6,442 nt of DNA from Achromobacter sp. GTDB taxonomy: Bacteria > Pseudomonadota > Gammaproteobacteria > Burkholderiales > Burkholderiaceae_B. The position numbers and the translations under genes were made by a program. The DNA is taken from contig DMTA01000185.1 in the NCBI GenBank assembly GCA_003454835.1, forward strand, positions 1 to 6,442, given 5' to 3'. Positions 1-5,436 of this stretch are shown in pieces. Within the stretch, counting starts at the first letter, position 1. Each line of letters opens with the position of its first letter. Under the pieces are notes generated by a model, which saw only the letters and a list, made by a program, of their open reading frames with translations, searched no databases and was not told where the DNA came from.

Positions 1-81
1 GCCCGGCTCGGCCTGAGCGTGCCGCTGCACGACGGCGCCGAGGAAGGCATCGCCCAACTGGAGCACGCCAAACCGCGCTGA
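1..81 (+). CDS. C-terminal end of an unidentified protein (5' partial)
   Basis: Frame 1 is open from the left edge to a TGA at 79-81 and gives 26 residues, ending IAQLEHAKPR. Codon use is GC-rich like that of the following genes, and the stop is followed 42 bases later by a well-placed start, so this is probably the true end of a gene. The fragment is amphipathic with a polar tail and shows no motif that I can assign to a family. It lies on the same strand as the next two genes. A TATGAT hexamer at 95-100 could be a -10 element for a new transcript, but I find no good -35 partner, so co-transcription with the next gene remains open. Confidence 0.6.
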   Translation, partial: ARLGLSVPLHDGAEEGIAQLEHAKPR

Positions 82-123
82 CGCGGGATGCGTCTATGAT
101 GGCGCTCCCTATCAGGAATTCCG

Positions 124-390
124 ATGAACAAATTCGATCTTCAAAAAAACCAGGCCCTCAAGCTGGCCGGCCAACTCAAGCAATCGGCCACGCCCGATCG
201 CTTTGGCACGGCGTCGCAGGCGCCCGACCGCCGCGAACAGCGCAAACTGGATCAGGCCGCCGGCCTGGTGCCCTTCCCGCTGAAGCTGTCGCAGGCGCAG
301 GCCGACCAGCTGCGCGCCGCCGCCGCCGAACGCGGCGTGTCGACGAACGACCTCGTGGCTGAGGCGCTTGAGAAAGCGCTGGGCAAGTAA
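124..390 (+). CDS. Conserved-type 88-residue protein with ribbon-helix-helix-like C-terminus
   Basis: The start is the ATG at 124, with AGGA at 114-117 as Shine-Dalgarno and a 6-base spacer. An overlapping ATG at 96 opens another frame and lacks this signal. Residues 1-45 are polar and rich in Q, K, R and A, and are probably flexible or helical. Residues 49-87 fit a short strand (VPFPLKLS) followed by two helices (about 57-70 and 73-86) joined at GVSTND. This is the strand-helix-helix order of the ribbon-helix-helix (MetJ/Arc) fold, where the strand contacts DNA in a dimer. That fold is inferred by pattern only. The strand has just one basic residue (Lys54), so DNA binding is uncertain. There are no cysteines, signal peptide or membrane segment. 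The stop is 5 bases before yaiI, which suggests translational coupling. I do not recognise a named family; a cytosolic hypothetical protein is the safe label. Confidence 0.82.
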   Translation: MNKFDLQKNQALKLAGQLKQSATPDRFGTASQAPDRREQRKLDQAAGLVPFPLKLSQAQADQLRAAAAERGVSTNDLVAEALEKALGK

Positions 391-395
391 GCACG

Positions 396-863
396 ATGCA
401 CATCTGGGTAGACGCGGACGCCTGCCCCGCCGTCATCAAGGACATCCTGTTCCGCGCCGCGCAGCGCTGGCAGATGCCTTTGACGCTGGTGGCCAACCAG
501 GCGCTCTACACGCCGCCGTCGCCGCTGATCCGGGCCGTGCAGGTGCCGCGCGGCTTTGACGTCGCCGACGCGCACATCGTGGAGCGGGCGGAAAAGGGCG
601 ACCTCGTCATCACCGGCGACATTCCGCTGGCGGCGCAGGTGCTGGAAAAAGGCGCGATGGCGCTCAATCCCCGGGGCGAACGCTATTCGCCGGAAACCAT
701 CCGCGAACGGCTGGCGATGCGGGACATGATGGAAGAACTGCGCGCCAGCGGCGTGGACACGGGCGGCCCGCCGTCGTTCAGCCAGTCCGACCGTAAGGCG
801 TTTGCGAACCAGCTCGACACCCTGCTCGCGAGGGTGGCCCGGCAGCAGACGCAAAAAAGCTGA
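396..863 (+). CDS. yaiI: YaiI/YqxD family protein (UPF0178, DUF188)
   Basis: This 155-residue protein has the usual length of the family and its signature blocks in order: VDADACP (5-11), VANQ (32-35), a long conserved block D55VADAHIVE followed by [12 protein letters not shown] (68-79), NPRGERY (91-97), and a C-terminal [19 protein letters not shown] (123-141). The repeated acidic residues (D6, D8, D55, D58, D75) in a Rossmann-like arrangement resemble PIN/NYN-type nucleases, and the family has been placed near that fold. I know of no proven biochemical role, so nuclease activity is a suggestion. There is no signal peptide or membrane helix, so it is cytosolic. The ATG at 396 is chosen because VDADACP must lie at the extreme N-terminus. 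No strong Shine-Dalgarno is seen, and with the previous stop at 388-390 its translation is probably coupled. Its last codons overlap a possible terminator for the converging gene. Confidence 0.95.
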   Translation: MHIWVDADACPAVIKDILFRAAQRWQMPLTLVANQALYTPPSPLIRAVQVPRGFDVADAHIVERAEKGDLVITGDIPLAAQVLEKGAMALNPRGERYSPETIRERLAMRDMMEELRASGVDTGGPPSFSQSDRKAFANQLDTLLARVARQQTQKS

Positions 864-889
864 AACCGCCGGCAGGCCAGCGGTCGGTT
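853..889 (-). terminator. Possible intrinsic terminator for the small membrane protein gene
   Basis: Read on the - strand, AACCG-A-CCG (889-881) pairs with CGGCGGTT (871-864) in an 8-bp stem with one bulged base and a 9-base loop. After a 5-base gap comes a run of six T (858-853). It lies directly after the TGA of the 898-1065 gene. The bulge and the gap before the T-run make it weaker than a textbook terminator. On the + strand the hairpin has no T-run, so it would not obviously end yaiI transcription. Confidence 0.45.
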
Positions 890-897
890 ATCTGTGG

Positions 898-1065
898 TCA
901 GTAAAAGGTGATGTATGCCTTGTAGATGATCGCGCCGATCGCGGTGACAAGGCCCAGGCCCATCAGGGTCATGCCGAGATTGCGGTCACGAAACCCGAAG
1001 CCGATCAACATGAGCGCCACGCCGGTGCAGATGATGATGAGCATGGTGTTGGTATGCGGACCCAT
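898..1065 (-). CDS. Small two-helix membrane protein, 55 residues
   Basis: The - strand reads ATG at 1065-1063 to TGA at 900-898 and gives 55 residues. It starts MGPHTNTMLIII and ends KAYITFY. Two hydrophobic segments (about 7-25 and 32-51) flank the short basic loop RDRNLG (26-31). By the positive-inside rule the loop is cytoplasmic and both ends face the periplasm. The start is fixed by AGGAGA five bases upstream, the best Shine-Dalgarno in the window. Small residues such as G, A and T line both helices (GLGLVTAIGA in the second), which suits tight helix packing. The gene converges on yaiI with 34 bases between the stops. It stands alone with no operon partner here. I do not recognise a family; similar short inner-membrane proteins are usually labelled hypothetical. 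No catalytic residues are visible, and Cys13 is the only cysteine. Confidence 0.8.
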   Translation of the reverse strand: MGPHTNTMLIIICTGVALMLIGFGFRDRNLGMTLMGLGLVTAIGAIIYKAYITFY

Positions 1066-1070
1066 GGCCT

Positions 1071-1076
1071 TCTCCT
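1071..1076 (-). promoter_or_regulatory. Shine-Dalgarno of the small membrane protein gene
   Basis: AGGAGA on the - strand stands five bases (AGGCC) before the ATG at 1065. It is the main evidence that this short frame is translated, and it picks this ATG over the internal ATG at residue 8. Confidence 0.8.
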
Positions 1077-1136
1077 GTTTTGCTCGGCAGCGATTCGCCG
1101 ATTTCTCGATGATAGACAGGCGTGCAACAGGCTTGG

Positions 1137-1161
1137 CGCAACCGGCAGCAGCCCGGTTGCG
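1137..1161. other. Perfect 9-bp inverted repeat with 7-base loop
   Basis: CGCAACCGG (1137-1145) and CCGGTTGCG (1153-1161) are exact reverse complements around the loop CAGCAGC. No T-run follows on either strand, so it is not a standard intrinsic terminator. It lies about 70 bases upstream of the small membrane gene on the - strand, where it could be part of a leader or an operator, and about 35 bases before the strong terminator on the + strand, where it could be part of a short transcript. Function is unknown. Confidence 0.55.
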
Positions 1162-1194
1162 ACAGATCAGAAGAAGATTAATGAATCAAAAACA

Positions 1195-1224
1195 AAAAAG
1201 CCAACCGATGAAGGTTGGCTTTTT
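1195..1224. terminator. Strong bidirectional intrinsic terminator
   Basis: AAAAAGCCAACC (1195-1206) and GGTTGGCTTTTT (1213-1224) pair exactly around the loop GATGAA. The GC part is 7 bp (GCCAACC), and the A/T ends supply a T-run on both strands: five T at 1220-1224 on +, and six on - from 1199 to 1194. On the - strand it would end the tRNA-Val transcript, or read-through from dnaQ, before the small membrane gene. On the + strand no gene ends just before it. Confidence 0.9.
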
Positions 1225-1239
1225 GCTATGGCATTACTG

Positions 1240-1271
1240 CCCGAAGTATTTACTACCCGAAGTATTTACTA
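1240..1271. repeat. Exact 16-bp tandem duplication
   Basis: CCCGAAGTATTTACTA occurs twice with no gap (1240-1255 and 1256-1271), followed by a further CCC. Each unit contains AGTA-TT-TACT, a short dyad. It lies between the tRNA and the terminator, inside the AT-rich stretch. It has two copies only and no spacer, so it is not a CRISPR. A replication-slippage duplication is the simplest explanation. Confidence 0.9.
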
Positions 1272-1375
1272 CCCAAATAACAAAAACGATATCGCTGAAT
1301 TACTTCTGCATTGCAGCTGCGACTAAAGCCTTGTCTTTGGGGGCTCTTCAAAGGCTGTTAGCCCAAGAAGGTCTT

Positions 1376-1450
1376 TGGTGGGTAGTACTGGGTTCGAACC
1401 AGTGACCCCTGCCGTGTGAAGGCAGTGCTCTACCACTGAGCTAACCACCC
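1376..1450 (-). tRNA. tRNA-Val (anticodon CAC)
   Basis: The - strand folds into a full 75-base cloverleaf: acceptor GGGTGGT/ACTACCC (one G-T pair), D arm GCTC-AGTGGTA-GAGC, anticodon arm CTGCC-TTCACAC-GGCAG, variable loop GGGTC, T arm ACTGG-TTCGAAC-CCAGT, discriminator A and encoded CCA (1378-1376). Loop positions 34-36 read CAC (1418-1416), which decodes the valine codon GUG. GUG should be common in this GC-rich genome. A CAC valine tRNA is not present in E. coli but is normal in many GC-rich proteobacteria. All invariant T-loop bases are present, so it looks functional. It lies 87 bases after the dnaQ stop with its own promoter, and a terminator follows about 150 bases downstream. Confidence 0.98.
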
Positions 1451-1463
1451 CGAAAGAGGCGAA

Positions 1464-1493
1464 ATAATAGCACGGATTTTTAATCGTGTGCAA
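1464..1493 (-). promoter_or_regulatory. Sigma70-type promoter of tRNA-Val
   Basis: On the - strand, TTGCAC (1493-1488) and TATTAT (1469-1464) stand 18 bases apart. Initiation about seven bases after the -10 would leave a leader of roughly 6-8 bases before the mature tRNA 5' end at 1450. The spacer is AT-rich in its middle and contains an imperfect dyad, GCAC-AC-GATT / AATC-C-GTGC (1491-1470), which lies almost exactly between the two promoter elements. Confidence 0.75.
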
Positions 1494-1511
1494 GCCGCCT
1501 CGGGAAAACTT

Positions 1512-1534
1512 CTTTGCTGCCGTGCTTTGCTGCC
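1512..1534. repeat. 10-bp direct repeat after dnaQ
   Basis: CTTTGCTGCC occurs at 1512-1521 and 1525-1534, a 13-base period, just after the dnaQ stop on the - strand (GGCAGCAAAG in transcript sense). No hairpin with a T-run is seen between dnaQ and the tRNA promoter, so dnaQ transcripts may read into the tRNA and end at the 1195-1224 terminator. Confidence 0.6.
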
Positions 1535-1537
1535 CTA

Positions 1538-2263
1538 TTACGCTGCCGCCACCACGGAAGCATCGAGCTTGCGCCAGATGCTCTCGCCGCCGACGCTCTT
1601 GTCGAGCGCGGCAACGTAAGCCTCGTGCTCGGCTAGTTCTTCGGCGTTGGCGTACAACACCGGCAGCCCCGAGGCGTCGAACTTGGCCAACACCAAGCCG
1701 TCGCTGCCGGTGCCGGCGTTGTCGTCCACGTCGATCAGCAGCGCGTCCTGACCGCGCGTCATCGCCAGCCAGACTTCGGCCAGCAGCTGCGAATCGAGCA
1801 ATGCGCCGTGCAGCGTGCGGTGCGCGTTCGAGATGCCGAAGCGGTCGCACAGCGCATCCAGCGAATTGCGCTTGCCGGGGAACAGCGACCGCGCATGCAG
1901 CAGCGAGTCGGTGACGGTCTCGCAGAACTCGGTGATGGGACCGCGGCCGGTCTTGGCGAGTTCAGCGTTGAAGAACTTTACGTCGAACGCGGCGTTGTGC
2001 GCGATGAGCTCGGCGCCCTGGATGAATTTGACGAATTCGTCCGCAACCTCGGAAAAGCGCGGCTTGTCCGACAGGAATTCGGTGGTCAGCCCGTGCACGG
2101 CCAGCGCCTCGGGATCGCTGTCGCGGTCCGGGTTCAGATAGATATGCAGGTTGTTGCCCGTCGCCATCCGGTTGACGAGTTCCACGCAGCCGATTTCGAC
2201 GATGCGATGACCCTGTGCAGGGTCGAGTCCGGTGGTTTCAGTGTCAAAGATGATCTGGCGCAT
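1538..2263 (-). CDS. dnaQ: DNA polymerase III epsilon subunit, 3'-5' proofreading exonuclease
   Basis: The 241-residue protein is close to the E. coli length (243). It removes mismatched 3' nucleotides within the polymerase III core, bound to the alpha and theta subunits and the sliding clamp. All DEDDh exonuclease residues are present: D7 and E9 in DTETTG (Exo I, 7-12), D94 in HNAAFD (Exo II, 89-94), and H152 and D157 in HGALLD (Exo III). A candidate clamp-binding motif QDALLI (172-177) follows the nuclease domain, where the E. coli protein has QTSMAF. The C-terminal part (about 180-241) should bind the polymerase subunit and includes a Trp-Arg-Lys near the end. The start is the ATG at 2263, six codons before DTETTG, with GGAA five bases upstream. 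The frame continues open upstream but overlaps the permease gene, so a longer start is unlikely. It lies 44 bases after the permease stop on the same strand. Confidence 0.97.
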   Translation of the reverse strand: MRQIIFDTETTGLDPAQGHRIVEIGCVELVNRMATGNNLHIYLNPDRDSDPEALAVHGLTTEFLSDKPRFSEVADEFVKFIQGAELIAHNAAFDVKFFNAELAKTGRGPITEFCETVTDSLLHARSLFPGKRNSLDALCDRFGISNAHRTLHGALLDSQLLAEVWLAMTRGQDALLIDVDDNAGTGSDGLVLAKFDASGLPVLYANAEELAEHEAYVAALDKSVGGESIWRKLDASVVAAA

Positions 2264-2304
2264 AACGATTCCGACGCGTCTGATTCGACGCTTCTGTTCC
2301 GACG
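2264..2304 (-). repeat. Degenerate 14-bp repeats in the permease-dnaQ gap
   Basis: In transcript sense the gap reads CGTCGGAACAGAAG (2304-2291), CGTCGAATCAGACG (2290-2277) and CGTCGGAATCGTT (2276-2264). The first two agree at 11 of 14 positions; the third shares mainly the first half and carries the weak dnaQ ribosome site. No terminator is present in the gap. This may be a small duplication or a chance pattern. Confidence 0.45.
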
Positions 2305-2307
2305 GGT

Positions 2308-5300
2308 CTATTCCGAAGTTTGGGGCTGCGAGGCCGGCGGCGTATGCGGTTGATGCGCTTCGCTGCCGGACTTGCCTGGCTTCTTGCGCGCGGTGGCAAT
2401 CAGCGTATAGGCCACCGGCACGACGAACAAGGTCAGTAGTGTACCCAGCAACAGCCCGCCGACCAGAACCCAGCCGATCTGCTGGCGCGATTCCGCCCCC
2501 GCGCCCGAGGACAGCGCCAGGGGGACGGTACCGAGCACCATGGCGCCCGTGGTCATCAGAATGGGCCGCAAGCGCAGCACGCTGGCTTCGACCACGGCCT
2601 CGAACAGTTCCCTGCCCTCGTCGCGCAACTGGTTCGTGAATTCCACGATCAGGATGCCGTGCTTGGTGATCAGGCCGACCAGTGTGATCAGGCCGATCTG
2701 GCTGTAGATGGACAGCGTGCCGCCCGTCAGCCACAACGCCAGCAATGCGCCGGTCATGGACAGCGGCACCGACAGCATGATGATGAACGGGTTGCGCCAG
2801 CTTTCGAACTGCGCGGCGAGCACCAGGTAGATGAACGCCAGCGCCATCGCGAACACCAGATAGATGCTGCCCGACGAATCGCGGAACTCGCGCGACTGGC
2901 CGTCCAGGTCCGTGATGATGGTGTTGGGCAGCACCTCGCGCGCCACCTGGTGCATGTGCTCCAGCACTTCGCCCAGCGCATAGCCCGGCGCGACGGCCGC
3001 GTCGATCTTCACGGCGCGCAGGCGGTTGAAGTGGTTGAGCGACTGCGGCGACACGCCTTCGTGCACCCCCAGCAGGTTGTCCAGTTGCACCATGCTGCCA
3101 TCGCGCGCGCGCACATAGATGCCCGAGATGTCGGTGGGATTGGCGCGGTCGCGCGGCGTCACCTGCACGATTACGTCGTACTGCTCGCCTTCGTCCTTGT
3201 AGCGGGTGACCTGGCGGCCGCCCAGCATGGATTCCAGCGTGCGGCCGACGACGTCCACGTTCGCGCCCACGTCGGCCATCTTGTCGCGGTCCACCCGCAC
3301 GCGCAGCTCCGGCGTGTTCAGACGCAGATCGGTGTCCAGGTTCAGCAGGCCCGGATACTTGCGCAGCTCGGTCAGGAAAATCTGGGTCAGCCGCGACAGC
3401 TCTTCGTACGAGGCCTGGCTCATGATGATGAATTCCACCGGCTTGGACCGGGCCGACTGGCCCAGCGACGGCGGATTGGTCGGGAAGGCGCGCACGCCCG
3501 GCAATGACGCAAACTGTGGCTGCAACTGCTGCGTGATGGCCTGCTGCTTGCGCTCGCGTTCTTCCCAGGGCTTCAAGCGCAGGATCGCGGTGCCGTCCGT
3601 AACCGTCGGAAAACCCACCGTGACCTGGTTGCCGCTGGCTTCGGGGATGTCGGAATAGAACTTCTCGATCCCCAGCATGCTGTCCAGCGTGTAGTTCAGC
3701 GTCGCGCCCTCGGGCGAGCTCACGATGCCGAACACGACGCCACGGTCCTCGACCGGCGCCAGCTCGCTCTTGACCACCTTGAACAGCACGCCACTGCCCG
3801 CCGCCACGGCCAGCCCGATCACCACGACGATCCAGCGATGCCGCAGCGACGCGCCCAGCATGCGTCGATAGCCGTTGCTCATGCCGTTCAGCCAGCCTTC
3901 GATCAGGTTGTACCAGCGGCTATGACTGGTCTCGTGCCGCAACAGCACGGAACACATCATGGGCGTGAGCGTCAGCGCCACGAAGCCCGACACCAGCACC
4001 GCGCCGGCCAGCGCCAGCGCGAATTCAATGAACAGCCGGCCGGTGCGCCCTGTGGCGAACGCCAGCGGCGCATACACGGTGACCAGCGTCATGGTCATGG
4101 CGACCACGGCAAAGCCGATTTCCTTCGACCCCCGCAGCGCCGCTTCCTTGCGCGGCATGCCGTCCTCGATGTGGCGGTATATGTTTTCCAGGACCACGAT
4201 CGCGTCGTCCACGACCAGGCCGATCGCCAGCACCATCGCCAGCAAAGTCAGCGTGTTGATGGAGAAGCCGAACAGGTACATCAGCGCGCACGCGCCCACC
4301 AGCGACACCGGAATGGTGACGATGGGAATGATGCTGGCGCGCAGATTGCGCAGGAAGAAGAAGATCACCAGCACCACCAGCACGATGGCCTCGATGATGG
4401 TGTGGAACACGGAATCGATGGACCGCTCGATGAACACCGACGAGTCGTACGCGATGTTCAGCTTCATGCCGGCGGGCAGGGTTTCGTTCAGCCGGGCGAC
4501 TTCCTGGCGCGCCGCCTTGGACAGTTCCAGCGGATTGGCCGTGGACTGCCGGGTGACGCCGATGTTGATGGCGGGCTTGCCGTTGAACCGGGACAGGATG
4601 CGGTCATTGGCGGCGGCGATCTCGACCTTGGCCACGTCGCGCATCCGCACCGGATAGCCCTTCACGTTGGCGACGATCACGTCTTCGAACTGGGCCGGCG
4701 TCTGCAGGTCGGTCGCGGACACCACCGAAAATTCCCGCGCGCGCGATTCGATGCGCCCCGCCGGAATTTCCACGTTCTGGCTGCGCAGCGCGGCTTCCAC
4801 GTCCTGCACCGTCAGGCCGTAGGCGGCCAGCTTGTCGCGGTCGACGTAGATGCGCATGGACGGCAACCGCTCGCCAAAGACGCGCACCTCCGCCGCCCCC
4901 GGCAGCACCGACAGACGGGTCTTGATGTAGCGGTTGATGTAGTCGGACGTCTGGATGGCCGAGAACGATCCGGATTCCACCGCGATGTAGATGATGGGCT
5001 GGGAATCGGCCTCGACCTTGCCGATGATGGGCTCGTCGATCTCGTCCGGCAGAAAGCGCCGCGCGCGCGAAACCTTGTCGCGGACTTCGGCCGCCGCGGC
5101 GTCCGGGTCGCGCGTGAGGTTGAACTTGATGTTGATCTGGCTGCGCTCGGACCGGCTGCGCGAGGTCATCACGTTCACGCCTTCGATGCCGGCCAACTGG
5201 TCTTCCAGCGGCTTGGTCACCTGCGATTCGATCACCTCAGGCGAGGCGCCCTTGTACGTGGTGTCGACCGACACGATGGGCTCGTCGATCTTGGGATATT

Positions 5301-5406
5301 CGCGCACCGTCAGGCGCGAATACGAGATCAGGCCGATCAGCACGATGATCAGCGACAGGACCGACGCGAACACCGGGCGCTTGATACAGGTTTCCGAGAT
5401 ACGCAT
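2308..5406 (-). CDS. RND multidrug efflux permease, HAE-1 type (AcrB-like)
   Basis: The 1032-residue inner-membrane protein uses the proton gradient to export drugs or other amphipathic compounds as a trimer. Topology is the RND standard: TM1 (12-30), periplasmic porter loop (about 31-337), TM2-6 (338-488), TM7 (525-545), second porter loop (546-845) and TM8-12 (848-1004), then a polar 28-residue cytoplasmic tail. The TM4 proton relay GLVVDDAIVVLENIYRH has D400 and D401, and K915 in GLITKHGILIVEF matches the TM10 lysine, so transport should be active. The adjacent Asp pair points to drug (HAE-1) rather than metal (HME) pumps. The region matching the AcrB switch loop (about 597-614) is shorter and lacks Phe-Gly-Phe. 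The ATG at 5406 gives the usual N-terminus MRISETCIKRPVFA; no strong Shine-Dalgarno is seen. It follows the adaptor by 30 bases in one operon. Substrate and exact subfamily cannot be told from the sequence. Confidence 0.96.
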   Translation of the reverse strand: MRISETCIKRPVFASVLSLIIVLIGLISYSRLTVREYPKIDEPIVSVDTTYKGASPEVIESQVTKPLEDQLAGIEGVNVMTSRSRSERSQINIKFNLTRDPDAAAAEVRDKVSRARRFLPDEIDEPIIGKVEADSQPIIYIAVESGSFSAIQTSDYINRYIKTRLSVLPGAAEVRVFGERLPSMRIYVDRDKLAAYGLTVQDVEAALRSQNVEIPAGRIESRAREFSVVSATDLQTPAQFEDVIVANVKGYPVRMRDVAKVEIAAANDRILSRFNGKPAINIGVTRQSTANPLELSKAARQEVARLNETLPAGMKLNIAYDSSVFIERSIDSVFHTIIEAIVLVVLVIFFFLRNLRASIIPIVTIPVSLVGACALMYLFGFSINTLTLLAMVLAIGLVVDDAIVVLENIYRHIEDGMPRKEAALRGSKEIGFAVVAMTMTLVTVYAPLAFATGRTGRLFIEFALALAGAVLVSGFVALTLTPMMCSVLLRHETSHSRWYNLIEGWLNGMSNGYRRMLGASLRHRWIVVVIGLAVAAGSGVLFKVVKSELAPVEDRGVVFGIVSSPEGATLNYTLDSMLGIEKFYSDIPEASGNQVTVGFPTVTDGTAILRLKPWEERERKQQAITQQLQPQFASLPGVRAFPTNPPSLGQSARSKPVEFIIMSQASYEELSRLTQIFLTELRKYPGLLNLDTDLRLNTPELRVRVDRDKMADVGANVDVVGRTLESMLGGRQVTRYKDEGEQYDVIVQVTPRDRANPTDISGIYVRARDGSMVQLDNLLGVHEGVSPQSLNHFNRLRAVKIDAAVAPGYALGEVLEHMHQVAREVLPNTIITDLDGQSREFRDSSGSIYLVFAMALAFIYLVLAAQFESWRNPFIIMLSVPLSMTGALLALWLTGGTLSIYSQIGLITLVGLITKHGILIVEFTNQLRDEGRELFEAVVEASVLRLRPILMTTGAMVLGTVPLALSSGAGAESRQQIGWVLVGGLLLGTLLTLFVVPVAYTLIATARKKPGKSGSEAHQPHTPPASQPQTSE

Positions 5407-5436
5407 GGTGCTATCGCTGAAAGGGTAAGGGGCCGG

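Larger units (their letters stand above)
1066..1375. other. Intergenic region between small membrane gene and tRNA-Val
   Basis: About 310 bases hold no gene that I can support. From the left: the 5' leader of the small membrane gene; a perfect 9-bp hairpin (1137-1161); a strong bidirectional terminator (1195-1224); a 16-bp tandem duplication (1240-1271); an AT-rich stretch of about 1165-1310 that contrasts sharply with the GC-rich surroundings and includes the palindrome CGATATCG (1287-1294); and a T- and G-rich segment next to the tRNA with partial inverted repeats (AGCCTT at 1327-1332 against AAGGCT further right). Short frames across it, such as a 32-codon + frame from the ATG at 1228, lack a Shine-Dalgarno and have codon use unlike the neighbours. 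A TATCAT on the - strand (1114-1109) is a possible -10 for the small membrane gene, but no -35 is convincing. Confidence 0.6.

Noticed and set aside
252..854. 200-codon - strand frame opposite the 88-residue gene and yaiI
   Set aside because: It is rich in Arg and His, has no motif, and is antisense to a recognised family.
1137..1161. T arm of a decayed tRNA
   Set aside because: A 7-base loop on a GC stem looks similar, but the loop CAGCAGC lacks the TTC and purine pattern, and no other arms or CCA are found.
1240..1271. CRISPR array
   Set aside because: There are two adjacent copies of a 16-bp unit with no spacers.
1228..1326. 32-codon + strand frame after the terminator
   Set aside because: It has no Shine-Dalgarno, its ATG directly follows the terminator, it covers the tandem repeat, and its codon use is AT-rich.
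1303..1353. - strand coding-like tail (reads APKDKALVAAAMQK then stop)
   Set aside because: An in-frame stop lies just upstream and no start or longer homologous frame exists, so it is too short to call a gene remnant.
1376..1386. Integration site (att) at the tRNA 3' end
   Set aside because: No second copy of the tRNA 3' end and no integrase or phage gene is present in the window. The ACTACCC match in the tandem repeat is short and in inverted orientation.
1323..1850. - strand frame running from within dnaQ through the tRNA
   Set aside because: It translates tRNA-Val (the GVTGSNPVLP-type peptide typical of tRNA read as protein) and uses the wrong frame of dnaQ.
2264..2734. N-terminal extension of dnaQ in the same frame
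   Set aside because: It overlaps the permease coding end, is Arg/Ala-rich with no conserved motif, and the normal DnaQ N-terminus begins at 2263.
2659..3507. 282-codon + strand frame opposite the permease
   Set aside because: It has the same shadow composition, no Shine-Dalgarno, and lies entirely within the permease gene.
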